In this document: piece after piece, positions 1-8,153 of the stretch
Layout of the letters: each line of letters starts with the position of its first letter
Numbering within the stretch: position 1 is the stretch's first letter
Assembly (NCBI GenBank): GCA_035295845.1
Contig: DATGIF010000002.1
Location: forward strand, 1-37,454
Length of the DNA: 37,454 bases
Direction: 5' to 3'
Origin: Palsa-892 sp035295845
GTDB lineage: Bacteria; Pseudomonadota; Alphaproteobacteria; Rhizobiales; Xanthobacteraceae
The notes under the pieces: generated by a model
Told to the model about the DNA's origin: nothing
Seen by the model: the letters and a program-made list of their open reading frames with translations, nothing else
Databases searched by the model: none
Program-made: the position numbers and the translations under genes

Positions 1-162
1 GCCCGGATCGGCGGGAAAACAAACGTCGACGGTGGCTCCCGGCCAAAGTTCGGCGAGGAGCCGGGCATAGCCCTCGCTTGCCGCCACTCCTCCGGCGGCA
101 ACCTGACGCTCGCGCCCTTGGGCGGTATTTCCTTCGACAACGAGCAGGCGCGGGGCAGGCAT
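1..162 (-). CDS. Type 1 glutamine amidotransferase (GMP synthase-like), N-terminal part only
   Basis: The minus strand is open from an ATG at 162 to the window edge, giving 54 residues that begin MPAPRLLVVEGNTAQGRE and continue with a stretch containing ASEGYARLL and VCFPAD. This start resembles the stand-alone class I glutamine amidotransferases related to the GuaA glutaminase domain, which are common in Rhizobiales. That assignment rests on remembered similarity. The catalytic Cys-His-Glu residues would lie beyond the window, so activity cannot be judged. The start lies 14 bases after the stop of the RND pump on the same strand, so it is probably the last or a late gene of the patatin-bdhA-adaptor-pump operon. 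The gene is truncated by the window, not visibly broken. Confidence 0.6.
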   Translation of the reverse strand, partial: MPAPRLLVVEGNTAQGRERQVAAGGVAASEGYARLLAELWPGATVDVCFPADPG

Positions 163-176
163 GGCGGAATTTAGCT

Positions 177-3100
177 TCAGCCCGAGGCGGAGGTGGACGC
201 GCGCGCGCCACGCTGAGATGCGAGCGGGCGCGCAGCAGGACGCAGCCGTTCGCGCAGCCCCTGGAACGCGACGTAGAGCGGTGGGATGGCGAAGATGCCG
301 ATGAATGAAGCGAAGAGCATGCCGCCGAACACGGGTGTGCCGACATCGCGCCGGGCAAGTTGCGAGGCGCCGTCGGCGATCACCAGCGGCCACAGGCCCA
401 GAATGAAAGCAAACGACGTCATCATCACCGGGCGGAAGCGCAGCCGTGCCCCTTCGATCGCGGCCTCGAGCAATGGAACGCCGTGCTCACGCCGCTCCTT
501 GGCAAACTCGACGATCAGGATGCCGTTCTTGGCGGCAAGACCGATCAGCACAACCATGCCGATCTGGGCATAGAGATCGAGCGTAAGGCGGCCGAGCACG
601 ATCGCGACGAACGCTCCGAGCACGCCGACCGCGACCGAGAGCAGCACCGGAACCGGGATCGTCCAGCTTTCGTAGAGTGCGACCAGAAACAGATACGCGA
701 ACAGCACCGCAAACCCGAGGATGATGGCCGTCTTGCCCTCGGCCCGCTTCTCCTGGAATGCGGTGTCCGTCCACTCTCCTGTATAACCCTGCGGTAGTGT
801 GCGCGCGGCGACAGCCTCCATCGCCGCGAGCGCCTGCCCGGAGGACACACCCGGCGCCGGCGCGCCGAGCACGGTGACGGCACGCAAATTGTTATAGCGG
901 ATGATTGCAGGCGGCCCGACGACCGTGTTCACCTCAACGAGGCTCCGCAGCGGGATCATCTTGCCGTCCTTGTTACGGACGTTGATACGATAGATGTCGT
1001 CGACGTTGTCGCGGTCGGCAGCCTCGGCCTGGATTTGCACCTGCCAGCGCCGGCCGAACAGATTCAAATCGTTGACATAAAATCCTCCGAGCGATGCTTG
1101 CAGCGCCTGAAAGACGGCGTTCAATGGCACCCCGAGGATCTGCACCTTGTCGCGGTCAATCTCGAGATGAATCGAGGGATTGGTGGCCGAGAAGGTACTG
1201 AACACACGCGCGAGCTGCGGGTCCTGGTTGGAGGCAACGGTGAGCCCGCGCAGCGCTTGCGCCAGCGCCTTTGGGTCGCTCCCGCGCACGTCCTCCAGCA
1301 CATAAGTAAAGCCGCCACCAGTGCCGAGGCCCAGGATCGGCGGCGGCGCGAGCGGCACCACGCGGCCGCCCAGGATCTGGTTGAACTTGGGGGCGAGCCG
1401 CGCCATCAAAGATTGGACGGAAGCCGACGCCTCCTTGCGTTCACTAAACGGCTTGAGCGAGACGACCATGAACCCGGCGTCGGCCTGCGAATAGTTGTCG
1501 ATGAAATTTAGGCCAACGGCCGAAACGTAGTCGGCAACCGCCGGCTCGTCGTGCAGGATCGCCTCGGCCTGGCGAACGACCTCGGCCGTACGCGAGACGG
1601 AGGCCCCCGAGGGTAATTGGATCACGACGAAGAAGGCTCCCTGATCGTCTTCGGGCAGAAATCCCGTCGGCGTGATCCGCGACAGGCCGAGGATGCCGAG
1701 CGCCGATACGCCGACCATTGCGATACCAATCACGGAGAACCGGACGATGCGCGCGACCGCATCGCCATAGGCGTCGCGCACCCGGTCGATGGAGCGCATC
1801 ACCCAGCCGACGATGCCTCGCCGCGGGCCGTGACCCGGCCGCAAGAAGATCGCACATAAGGCCGGCGACAGGGTCAGCGCATTGATCGCCGATAACAACA
1901 TCGATACCGCGACCGTGACGGCAAACTGCCGAAACAGCTCGCCCGAAATCCCCGGAATGAAGGCGATCGGCACGAACACCGAAAGCAGCACCATCGTAAT
2001 CGCGATGATCGGCGCGGTGATTTCGGCCATCGCGCGTTTGGTCGCTTCCGCAGGCGAGAGCTCAGGGTGCTCAGCCATTACGCGTTCGACGTTCTCGACG
2101 ACGACGATGGCGTCATCGACCACGATGCCGATCGCGAGCACGATCGCGAGAAGCGAGACCGTGTTGGCGGAGTAGCCGATCGCATTAAGGACGATGAAGG
2201 TGCCGATCAAGCTCACCGGCACGGCGACGATCGGGATGATCGTGGCGCGCAGGCTTCCAAGAAACAGGAACACCACAATCGACACGAGCATGAAGGCTTC
2301 GACCAGGGTCTTCTGCACTTCGTGGATGGTGTCGGAAACGAAGACCGTGGGGTCGTAGGTGACTTTCCAGGCAAGGTCGTCGGGAAAACGATTCTCCAGT
2401 CCCTTGACGGTGTCGCGCACGGCCTGCAGCGTCGCAATGGCGTTGGCGCCGGGCGATTGAAAGATCGCGATCACAGCGGCAGGCCTGCCGTTGAGTCGCG
2501 TGTCCCGGTCAAGATTGGCGGCGCCCAACTCCACCCGCGCTATGTCGCGCAATCGTAGCACCGAGCCATTCGGGTTGGTGCGAATCACGAGGTTCTCGAA
2601 CTGCTCGACCGAGGTCAGCCGGCCTTGTGTGGTCAGGTTCAGCTGTAGCTGTTGCTCGTCGGATGTTGGCCGGGCGCCGATACGCCCGACGGCCGCCTGG
2701 ACGTTCTGTGCTTGGATCGCATTGATCACGTCCTCGGTTGTGAGATTGAGCCCGGTCAGTCGGTCAGTCCGGACCCAGGCGCGCATGGCGTAGTCCTGCG
2801 GTCCCCACAGATAGGCGTCTCCGACACCCGGTGTGCTCTTGATTTTATCGAGCAGGTTGATGGTCACGAAGTTTGAGATGAACAGCGGATCATGGGTGTG
2901 CTTGGGCGAATAGACGGCAATCACCCCGAGCAATGCCGACGACTTCTTCTTGACGGTGACGCCTTGGCGCTGCACCTCCTGCGGCAGGCTCGAAAGTGCT
3001 GCCTGGACGCGGTTGTTGATGTTGACGGTGTTGATGTCCGGGTTCGTGCCGAGCTCGAACGAAGCGGTGAGTGCGTAGCTGCCGTCATTGCCGCTGACGC

Positions 3101-3341
3101 TCTTCATGTACATCATCTGGTCGACCCCGATCACCTGCGCTTCGATGGGTTGCGCAATGGTGGCGTCGATTACGTCGGCGGAGGCACCGGGATAATTCGT
3201 CTGGACGGTGACCTGCGGGGGAACAATGCTCGGGTACTGCGCGATCGGAATGGCGTAGAGCGCGAGCAGCCCGGCGATGGTCGTGACGAGGGCAATGACG
3301 ATCGCGAGGCGGGGACGTTCGACGAAGATCGCGGAGAGCAT
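177..3341 (-). CDS. RND multidrug efflux pump, inner-membrane permease (AcrB/MexB type, HAE1)
   Basis: A proton-driven trimeric transporter that exports hydrophobic or amphiphilic compounds across the envelope with a periplasmic adaptor and an outer-membrane channel. The 1054-residue length is normal for the family. The protein starts with a first membrane helix (about residues 12-30) followed by the usual porter-domain opening. TM4 carries the proton-relay pair D409/D410 in GIVVDDAIVVVENV, and TM10 carries K938 in GLAAKNGILIVEF, matching AcrB D407/D408/K940. The second porter half and helices 7-12 are present and uninterrupted. It starts 4 bases after the stop of the adaptor gene, so the two are cotranscribed. 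No TolC-type outer-membrane gene is visible, so a channel encoded elsewhere is probably shared. The substrate cannot be read from the sequence. Placement behind 3-hydroxybutyrate dehydrogenase and a lipase, next to a TetR gene, suggests induction by a lipid-like or hydrophobic signal (inference). Confidence 0.95.
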   Translation of the reverse strand: MLSAIFVERPRLAIVIALVTTIAGLLALYAIPIAQYPSIVPPQVTVQTNYPGASADVIDATIAQPIEAQVIGVDQMMYMKSVSGNDGSYALTASFELGTNPDINTVNINNRVQAALSSLPQEVQRQGVTVKKKSSALLGVIAVYSPKHTHDPLFISNFVTINLLDKIKSTPGVGDAYLWGPQDYAMRAWVRTDRLTGLNLTTEDVINAIQAQNVQAAVGRIGARPTSDEQQLQLNLTTQGRLTSVEQFENLVIRTNPNGSVLRLRDIARVELGAANLDRDTRLNGRPAAVIAIFQSPGANAIATLQAVRDTVKGLENRFPDDLAWKVTYDPTVFVSDTIHEVQKTLVEAFMLVSIVVFLFLGSLRATIIPIVAVPVSLIGTFIVLNAIGYSANTVSLLAIVLAIGIVVDDAIVVVENVERVMAEHPELSPAEATKRAMAEITAPIIAITMVLLSVFVPIAFIPGISGELFRQFAVTVAVSMLLSAINALTLSPALCAIFLRPGHGPRRGIVGWVMRSIDRVRDAYGDAVARIVRFSVIGIAMVGVSALGILGLSRITPTGFLPEDDQGAFFVVIQLPSGASVSRTAEVVRQAEAILHDEPAVADYVSAVGLNFIDNYSQADAGFMVVSLKPFSERKEASASVQSLMARLAPKFNQILGGRVVPLAPPPILGLGTGGGFTYVLEDVRGSDPKALAQALRGLTVASNQDPQLARVFSTFSATNPSIHLEIDRDKVQILGVPLNAVFQALQASLGGFYVNDLNLFGRRWQVQIQAEAADRDNVDDIYRINVRNKDGKMIPLRSLVEVNTVVGPPAIIRYNNLRAVTVLGAPAPGVSSGQALAAMEAVAARTLPQGYTGEWTDTAFQEKRAEGKTAIILGFAVLFAYLFLVALYESWTIPVPVLLSVAVGVLGAFVAIVLGRLTLDLYAQIGMVVLIGLAAKNGILIVEFAKERREHGVPLLEAAIEGARLRFRPVMMTSFAFILGLWPLVIADGASQLARRDVGTPVFGGMLFASFIGIFAIPPLYVAFQGLRERLRPAARPLASQRGARASTSASG

Positions 3342-3345
3342 CTGA

Positions 3346-4467
3346 CTAGCTCCGGTCGGCTGTCTTCACACGTGCACTTGGACGTACCGGCGCGCCGGGC
3401 CGCAGGTTCTGTACGCCTTCGACAATCACCTGCTCGCCGCCCGAAAGGCCTTCAGCGACGACGGCTTCGGTGCCGCTTTCGCCGTCGGCCTTGATGCGCT
3501 TTACGGCTGCCTTGCCGTCTTCCACCACGAACACGTAGGAGCCCTCCTGATCGGCAATCAGCGCCGCCTGCGGGATCACGACTTTCTGTTGCGAAACACC
3601 GGTTTCGAGATTCACGCGGACGAGCTGGCCGTCGACGAGGGCGCCGCCGGGGTTGGGAAAGGTCGCGCGGACGAGCACGGTGTCGGTGCTGCGGTCGACG
3701 GTGACGTCGACGAAATTGATCCGGCCGGTCTGTGGATAGACGGAGCCATCGGCAAAGCGAAGCCGGGCCTTCGCGCCGTCGCCATCAAGCTGCGGTCCGC
3801 CGGCGCGCGCGCGTAGGAAATCCCGCTGGCTCACGGGAAAGGTGACGTACATCGGATCCTTGCTGACGATGACCGTGAGGACGCCGTCGGTGCTGACCGA
3901 ATTGCCCTTGGTGATGTTGGTCTTGCCGACCTTTCCACCGACCGGTGCGACGATATTGGTGTAGCCGAGATTGATCTTTGCCGTAGCGAGGTTCGCCTCA
4001 TCGATCATCACGGCGCCTATGGCTTGCTGATGCGACGCGACTGCCTGGTCGCGTGCCGCCGGCGTGCCGGTGTTTCTCGCGAGCAACTCCTCCGCTCGCT
4101 GCAGCTGCTGTTCGCTGAGGATCTTTGACGCCTTGCTGCGTTCCAGGGCGCCTTGCGCCTGCTCGACCGCGGCCTGGAAGAGCCCGCTCTCAATTCGGTA
4201 AAGGGGGTCGCCTTCCTTAACGACATCGCCTTCCTTGAAGAGGACCGCCTCGAGATAGCCACTGACCCGTGCACGCACTTCTACGCGGTTGATGGCTTCG
4301 ATCCGCCCGACAAAGTCGAGCGTTTTCTCGACCGCCCGGCGCTCGGCGGTAACGACGCCGACGGAAACGGCGGCAGGTTCCTTGGTTTGGGCATCAGTGC
4401 ACGAAGCAAGCGTGAAAGCCAGCAGCGCCACCTGAAGGCCTCGTCGGATTATCATCGCCTTGGTCAT
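3346..4467 (-). CDS. RND periplasmic adaptor lipoprotein (AcrA/MexA family)
   Basis: Membrane-fusion protein that bridges the inner-membrane pump and an outer-membrane channel. The N-terminus is a lipoprotein signal: charged start, hydrophobic stretch, then LASC, so the Cys would be lipidated and the protein anchored in the inner membrane. After it come the barrel-sandwich halves (the first with VRARVSGYLEAVLFKEGDVVKEGD, broken here only by the helical hairpin), an alpha-helical hairpin with LARNTGTPAARDQA, and the beta-barrel and membrane-proximal domains. The reading frame could begin four residues earlier at 4479, but ATG at 4467 overlaps the TGA of the upstream dehydrogenase as ATGA. That supports the 373-residue form and translational coupling. 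The gene lies between bdhA and the pump and is followed 4 bases later by the pump. Confidence 0.93.
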   Translation of the reverse strand: MTKAMIIRRGLQVALLAFTLASCTDAQTKEPAAVSVGVVTAERRAVEKTLDFVGRIEAINRVEVRARVSGYLEAVLFKEGDVVKEGDPLYRIESGLFQAAVEQAQGALERSKASKILSEQQLQRAEELLARNTGTPAARDQAVASHQQAIGAVMIDEANLATAKINLGYTNIVAPVGGKVGKTNITKGNSVSTDGVLTVIVSKDPMYVTFPVSQRDFLRARAGGPQLDGDGAKARLRFADGSVYPQTGRINFVDVTVDRSTDTVLVRATFPNPGGALVDGQLVRVNLETGVSQQKVVIPQAALIADQEGSYVFVVEDGKAAVKRIKADGESGTEAVVAEGLSGGEQVIVEGVQNLRPGAPVRPSARVKTADRS

Positions 4468-5288
4468 TGCATGCTCCAACCGTGGCTGACGATCAGCGAT
4501 TGCCCGGTCAGCGCATTCGTTTCGAACGAGGCGAAGAAGAGCGCGGCCTCGGCGACGTCCTCTACCGTGGTGAACTCGCCATCAACGGTTTCCTTGAGCA
4601 TGACGTCCTTGACGACGGCTTCGTTCGAAATTCCGAGTTGCTTCGCCTGCTCCGGAATCTGCTTGTCGACGAGCGGCGTTCGCACGAATCCGGGGCAAAT
4701 AACGTTTGCCCGGACACCATGCTTGGCGCCTTCCTTGGACACGACCTTGGCGAGGCCGATGAGGCCATGCTTGGCGGTGACGTAAGGCGCCTTCAGCAGC
4801 GACCCCTCTTTCGAATGCACCGAGCCCATATAGATGATGCTGCCGCCGCCCTGCTTGTACATCTGCCGCAACGCCGCTCGCGTAGTCAGGAATGCTCCGT
4901 CCAGGTGAACTGCGAGAAGACGCTGCCAGTCGGCGAACGCGAACTCATCGAGCGGCGCCACGATCTGCATGCCCGCGTTGCTCACGAGAATGTCGAGGCG
5001 CCCGAAAGCGCTTACGGTCGAGGCCACGCCCGTCTCGACCTGCGCTTCACTCGTCACATCCATCGTGACGCCAATCGCGGCGCGGCCAACGTAGTCCAAT
5101 TCTTCGGCAACCGAGTTCGCGCTCGCGGCATCGCGATCGGCGATGGCGACTCGAGCACCCGTACGCGCGAACGTGCGAGCGATCTCCCTACCGATCCCGC
5201 TACCGGCGCCGGTGATGAGGGCAACCTTGTTCCGAAGCCTGGTTCGGTCGTCCATCGCTGTATTGTTCCGAGTGCTGATCCGGTTCAT
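4464..5288 (-). CDS. bdhA: 3-hydroxybutyrate dehydrogenase (short-chain dehydrogenase)
   Basis: NAD-dependent oxidation of 3-hydroxybutyrate to acetoacetate, a step in using polyhydroxybutyrate. This is a classical short-chain dehydrogenase: TGAGSGIG nucleotide loop at residues 26-33, NAG at 104-106, catalytic S156 and Y169xxxK173. Length is 274 residues with an N-terminal tail of about 20. The specific call rests on the overall pattern, including the PGFVRTPLVDKQIPEQAKQLG stretch and the C-terminal GWSMQ-like ending, which resemble bacterial BdhA. A general SDR role cannot be excluded. The start at 5288 is favoured over ATG 5255 because AAGGAAAG lies just upstream. It follows the patatin gene by about 30 bases and overlaps the adaptor gene by 4 bases. 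The pairing with a patatin-like lipase is one I recall from other Rhizobiales. Confidence 0.85.
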   Translation of the reverse strand: MNRISTRNNTAMDDRTRLRNKVALITGAGSGIGREIARTFARTGARVAIADRDAASANSVAEELDYVGRAAIGVTMDVTSEAQVETGVASTVSAFGRLDILVSNAGMQIVAPLDEFAFADWQRLLAVHLDGAFLTTRAALRQMYKQGGGSIIYMGSVHSKEGSLLKAPYVTAKHGLIGLAKVVSKEGAKHGVRANVICPGFVRTPLVDKQIPEQAKQLGISNEAVVKDVMLKETVDGEFTTVEDVAEAALFFASFETNALTGQSLIVSHGWSMQ

Positions 5289-5317
5289 TGTTGCTTTCCT
5301 TGCTGACTTGCTCCGCG

Positions 5318-6490
5318 CTAATCACGTCCGTCCCGGTGCAGATCGAAGGTGAGGACTCCTTCGCGGCTGGCGGGCCGCTCAAGCACTTCGGAATGGCGGA
5401 GCGCCCGCCGGGCGTCGCGATAGCCCGCTCGCCAATGCTCCTCCATGCTGAGCCGCGAAAACTCGTAGTCCTTGGAATGCCCCTCGTAAGACTGGGTGCG
5501 ATAGATCAGCTGGACGATGTTGTAGGCCGAGCGGTCGGCGACGCTGGCGAGCGCCCGCGCTTCGGGACCGCTCTTCAGATCTTGCGGGAGCTTTTCGAGC
5601 AGGCCCGCCAGGGCATGCCGCATCTTCTGGACGTGCTTGAACTGGTCGGTGCCGGCGCGGGTGCGGCTTGAGTAACGAATTTCCTTTTCCCGCGTCATGA
5701 CTTCGGAAACGTTGCGAGGAAACTCCCCGCGCGCGCTCCACAGGTCCACTTGAAAGGCCAATGTATCGCGGCGGGGCTCTGCGTCGACGACCCACTGGAG
5801 CGGCGTATTCGAGACCAGGCCGCCGTCCCAGTAGTGTTCGCCTTCGATTTCGATCGCCGGAAACCCGGGAGGCAGCGCGGCGCTGGCCATCACGTGTTCG
5901 GGCCGGATCGTGCGCATGGTCGTGTCGAAATAGACGAAGTTACCGGTCCTGACATTGACCGCGCCGGCACTGAAACGGATTGCTCCGGCATTGAGACGAT
6001 CGAAGTCGACAAGTTGCTCGAGCGTGCGCTTCAGGTCGCGTGTGTCGTAGAAGCTCGTGGCCTCGATCGTGCCGAGCGGCTGAAACCAGGGCAGGATCGG
6101 TCGCGTCGTGAAGAAATCCTTTGCGCCGCTCGCCAATGCGCGGCCGGCGCTCAACTGGTTGAAGATGTGGCGCGCGATATTGCCTCTTGCCGCGGCGCGT
6201 GCGACTCCGTCAAAGCAGGGCAAAAATGCATCCGCAGTCACCCGCGTCCAAAACTCACGCAGCTTGTCGATCCGGGACTTCGGCGGATTGCCCGCGATAA
6301 TGCCCCCGTTGATCGCCCCGACCGACACACCGGCGATCCAATCGGGATGAGTGCCTGCCTCGGCCAGGGCCTCGTAGACCCCCGCCTGATAGGCGCCGAG
6401 CGCTCCGCCACCCTGCAGCACGAGAGCCACGCGTTCGAACGAATGATATCGCTCCGCCGCCGTGAAATCCGACTGGACCTGTTCCTTCAT
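5318..6490 (-). CDS. Patatin-like phospholipase with C-terminal DUF3734-type region
   Basis: Ser-Asp dyad acyl hydrolase. From the chosen start the protein has 390 residues: oxyanion loop GGGALGAY near 27-34, nucleophile elbow GVSVG with S56, and catalytic D222 in WDGGLVSN. The region after about residue 250, with R/K-rich helices and EEHWRAGYRDA near the end, resembles the DUF3734 region found behind patatin domains in many Proteobacteria. The reading frame is open further upstream to 6613, but ATG 6490 is preferred because GGAGAGG stands just before it and because the extension is arginine-rich and overlaps a separate small ORF. No signal peptide is seen, so it is probably cytoplasmic or membrane-associated. 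Its substrate is unknown. The bdhA neighbour makes a storage-polymer or lipid-turnover role plausible (inference). Confidence 0.88.
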   Translation of the reverse strand: MKEQVQSDFTAAERYHSFERVALVLQGGGALGAYQAGVYEALAEAGTHPDWIAGVSVGAINGGIIAGNPPKSRIDKLREFWTRVTADAFLPCFDGVARAAARGNIARHIFNQLSAGRALASGAKDFFTTRPILPWFQPLGTIEATSFYDTRDLKRTLEQLVDFDRLNAGAIRFSAGAVNVRTGNFVYFDTTMRTIRPEHVMASAALPPGFPAIEIEGEHYWDGGLVSNTPLQWVVDAEPRRDTLAFQVDLWSARGEFPRNVSEVMTREKEIRYSSRTRAGTDQFKHVQKMRHALAGLLEKLPQDLKSGPEARALASVADRSAYNIVQLIYRTQSYEGHSKDYEFSRLSMEEHWRAGYRDARRALRHSEVLERPASREGVLTFDLHRDGRD

Positions 6491-6519
6491 CGGTTCCTCT
6501 CCATCTCGCGGGTGTAACG

Positions 6520-6600
6520 TCAGCGTCCGATCCAGAGGCCGAAGGCGACCTCGGCTGCGAAGATTGCGAGGACGATGACGAGGACTAGTGACGCAGCCAT
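6520..6600 (-). CDS. Predicted 26-residue single-pass membrane peptide
   Basis: A short frame on the minus strand starts at ATG 6600 with GGAGC about six bases upstream and stops with TGA at 6520. It reads MAASLVLVIVLAIFAAEVAF followed by GLWIGR: one hydrophobic helix of about 20 residues with a single Glu near the middle and a short polar end. It lies 29 bases before the patatin start on the same strand and downstream of operator-like repeats, so it would be the first gene of that operon. The amino-acid pattern and ribosome-binding site argue for a real peptide, but its size means chance cannot be excluded. No family is recognised. It may be a pump- or enzyme-associated small membrane protein, or a leader peptide. 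Confidence 0.5.
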   Translation of the reverse strand: MAASLVLVIVLAIFAAEVAFGLWIGR

Positions 6601-6696
6601 GGTGTTGCTCCATTCGTGATTACGCGAACTCGCCCTTGCCCCAGACCGCGCGATTTGATTTCGCTGCCCGACGCGCAACTATTTACTAGACGATAT

Positions 6697-6731
6697 AGTC
6701 CATAAATGTATTATATGGACGTTATAGTCCA
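6697..6731. promoter_or_regulatory. TetR operator-like module, copy A
   Basis: A 35-base module of three alternating half-sites: GTCCA at 6698-6702, TGGACG at 6716-6721 and GTCCA at 6727-6731. The first two form an inverted repeat (GTCCATA, nine bases, TATGGAC). The same spacing recurs at 6842-6876 and 8095-8129, each time before a tetR-like start. It lies upstream of the leftward patatin operon and is probably bound by the adjacent TetR protein (inference). Confidence 0.6.
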
Positions 6732-6755
6732 GTAATTTTTGATCACAAGTCTGTG

Positions 6756-6806
6756 ATGTCAGAAAATGCAGGTGCCGCGGCTCGGCGGACGCGTGACCGA
6801 CTTGAG
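6756..6806 (+). pseudogene. Remnant of a tetR 5' end, copy A
   Basis: GTGATGTCAGAAAA at 6753-6766 closely resembles the start of the intact tetR (GTGATGTCGGAAAA at 6891). The frame reads MSENAGAAARRTRDRLEP before losing similarity, compared with MSEKRKQRGPGRPRDPAKLE in the intact protein. The frame stops at 6854, inside the promoter of the intact copy. It is preceded by operator module A, so operator and gene start appear to have been duplicated together. Similarity is short and low. The case rests on the combined order of module, spacing and start. Confidence 0.45.
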
Positions 6807-6841
6807 CCTTGCGCGGCCAATAGCCATTTATTAGACTTCGT

Positions 6842-6876
6842 CGTCCATGAATAAGATCTGTGGACGCATTAATCCA
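6842..6876. promoter_or_regulatory. TetR operator-like module, copy B (before the intact tetR)
   Basis: CGTCCA at 6842-6847 and TGGACG at 6861-6866 form a 25-base inverted repeat. A weaker third half-site, ATCCA, lies at 6872-6876. The layout is the same 35 bases as copies A and C. It ends 17 bases before the tetR ATG at 6894, where a bound repressor would block transcription or initiation, which fits autoregulation. Confidence 0.6.
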
Positions 6877-6893
6877 TGGGTCAGGAGTCCGTG

Positions 6894-7589
6894 ATGTCGG
6901 AAAAACGCAAGCAACGTGGGCCTGGAAGGCCACGCGATCCCGCCAAGCTCGAGGCGATCCTGGATGGCGCGTACACGCTGTTTCTGCGGCACGGAGTTCC
7001 GGCGACGACCATGGAACAGGTCGCCGAGCGTGCCTCGGTATCCAAGATGACCGTGTACAAGAATTTCCCCGACAAACCGGCGCTGCTTGCCGCGGTCTTC
7101 GAGCGCAAGATCAAGACGATGCACCTGCCGGAGCTGTTGGCGGTCGGGGAGGACCTGGACGTTTCGTTGGAGCACCTTGCCAAATTCGGCGAAATTATCG
7201 TCTCAGCCTGCAGCGAACCGGAAGTCCTCAGGATGAGCCGGCTCATGGCGCAGTGCGCCGACGAGCACCCGCGCCTGGCAGCCACCTTTTATACTGCCGG
7301 TCGCGGCGAGTCCGTTAGGCGGCTCGCTACTTTCTTGAAAAATTTGACGGACCGCGGATTTCTGTCAATCGACGATACTAAGCTTGCGGCAGAGCAACTG
7401 TTCGCAGCGTGGCTGGGACTCATCGAGCACCGTCTGAACTTGGGCGTCGGCGCACCGCCTTCCGCAGACGCGATCGCCAAGCGCGTCCGCTATGCCATTG
7501 AGACGATGATGCGCGCCTGGTCAACTGACACCAACGCACGTGGCGCAAGCAAGGCGCGTTTAAAACGATTGCGTCGTGTAGGAGTTTAG
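6894..7589 (+). CDS. TetR/AcrR-family transcriptional regulator
   Basis: DNA-binding one-component regulator of 231 residues. The N-terminal basic tail with GPGRPRDP leads into the TetR helix-turn-helix at about 18-65, with TTMEQVAERASVSKMTVYKNF containing the recognition helix. The all-helical C-terminal half resembles the AefR-like TetR_C ligand domain. A longer frame from ATG 6876 exists, but AGGAG at 6883-6887 is correctly spaced for ATG 6894, and 6876 has no ribosome-binding site. The gene diverges from the peptide/patatin/bdhA/RND operon, the usual arrangement for a repressor of an efflux operon. It has operator-like repeats on both sides of its promoter region, so it probably represses itself and the operon. 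The ligand is unknown. Confidence 0.92.
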   Translation: MSEKRKQRGPGRPRDPAKLEAILDGAYTLFLRHGVPATTMEQVAERASVSKMTVYKNFPDKPALLAAVFERKIKTMHLPELLAVGEDLDVSLEHLAKFGEIIVSACSEPEVLRMSRLMAQCADEHPRLAATFYTAGRGESVRRLATFLKNLTDRGFLSIDDTKLAAEQLFAAWLGLIEHRLNLGVGAPPSADAIAKRVRYAIETMMRAWSTDTNARGASKARLKRLRRVGV

Positions 7590-7651
7590 AACGTCAAACA
7601 AGTTTTCAACCGTCCTGGCCGGGCACAGAGTACAAAATTCGGAAGTCCGCT

Positions 7652-7672
7652 GCCTCGCTGCCGGCGCGAGGC
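7652..7672. terminator. Possible hairpin between convergent tetR and HdeA-like genes
   Basis: GCCTCG at 7652-7657 and CGAGGC at 7667-7672 form a six-base stem with a nine-base loop in the 122-base gap between two convergent genes. There is no T-run on either side, so an intrinsic terminator is possible but weakly supported. Confidence 0.25.
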
Positions 7673-7711
7673 GTTGCTACAACCCTCAGCATCCCGCAAC
7701 AGCGCAGATCG

Positions 7712-8014
7712 TTATTTTCCTTGCGAAAGGACTCTCTCAACCTCTTGCATCAAGTTGCCTTTGCTATAGTAACAGTCTCGTTTGATAACGTTCATGTTCT
7801 CTTTCAGCTGTTCAACCTCGATCGTAGTGTTGTTATGTTTGCCGTAGTAATAGCCGCTGAGCCAAATTTCGAGATAATCCTGCGGTGCGACTTGCCCTAG
7901 GGCGAATTGCTCACAAGTGATTTTCGTAACATCAAGGGTGGTTTGCGCCTGAGCGGCGGAACTCGTCAGCGCGCCAAGAACTGCCATCACCCGCCATATG
8001 CTTTTCACTGACAT
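7712..8014 (-). CDS. HdeA/HdeB-like periplasmic protein
   Basis: A 100-residue exported protein. The signal peptide ends near AQA (about residue 23). The mature part is small, with one Cys in KITCEQF and one in KRDCYYSKGN, the spacing expected of the single disulfide in the HdeA/HdeB acid-stress chaperone fold. The internal stretch with LSGYYYGKHN fits the same family as found in Rhizobiales. ATG 8014 is chosen because GGAGG lies eight bases upstream and the signal peptide then begins correctly. The frame is open to 8047. Known family members protect periplasmic proteins at low pH; that role here is an inference. It sits between the intact tetR and a decayed tetR copy. Confidence 0.8.
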   Translation of the reverse strand: MSVKSIWRVMAVLGALTSSAAQAQTTLDVTKITCEQFALGQVAPQDYLEIWLSGYYYGKHNNTTIEVEQLKENMNVIKRDCYYSKGNLMQEVERVLSQGK

Positions 8015-8094
8015 GACATGTACCTCCACTCTATCATTGCGCGCCATCGACAGCGGCGCACTTTGCCGGAGCGGCTATTCGCTTTAGCCCGCAT

Positions 8095-8129
8095 CGTCCA
8101 TGAAATGTATATGTGGACGATAAGGTCCA
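8095..8129. promoter_or_regulatory. TetR operator-like module, copy C
   Basis: CGTCCA at 8095-8100, TGGACG at 8114-8119 and GTCCA at 8125-8129. Half-site order and spacing match copies A and B exactly, and AGTAATTT follows both this copy and copy A. It stands before a decayed tetR start. It lies upstream of the leftward HdeA-like gene, which it might still control. Confidence 0.55.
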
Positions 8130-8153
8130 GTAATTTGTCTTCAAGATTTTGTG

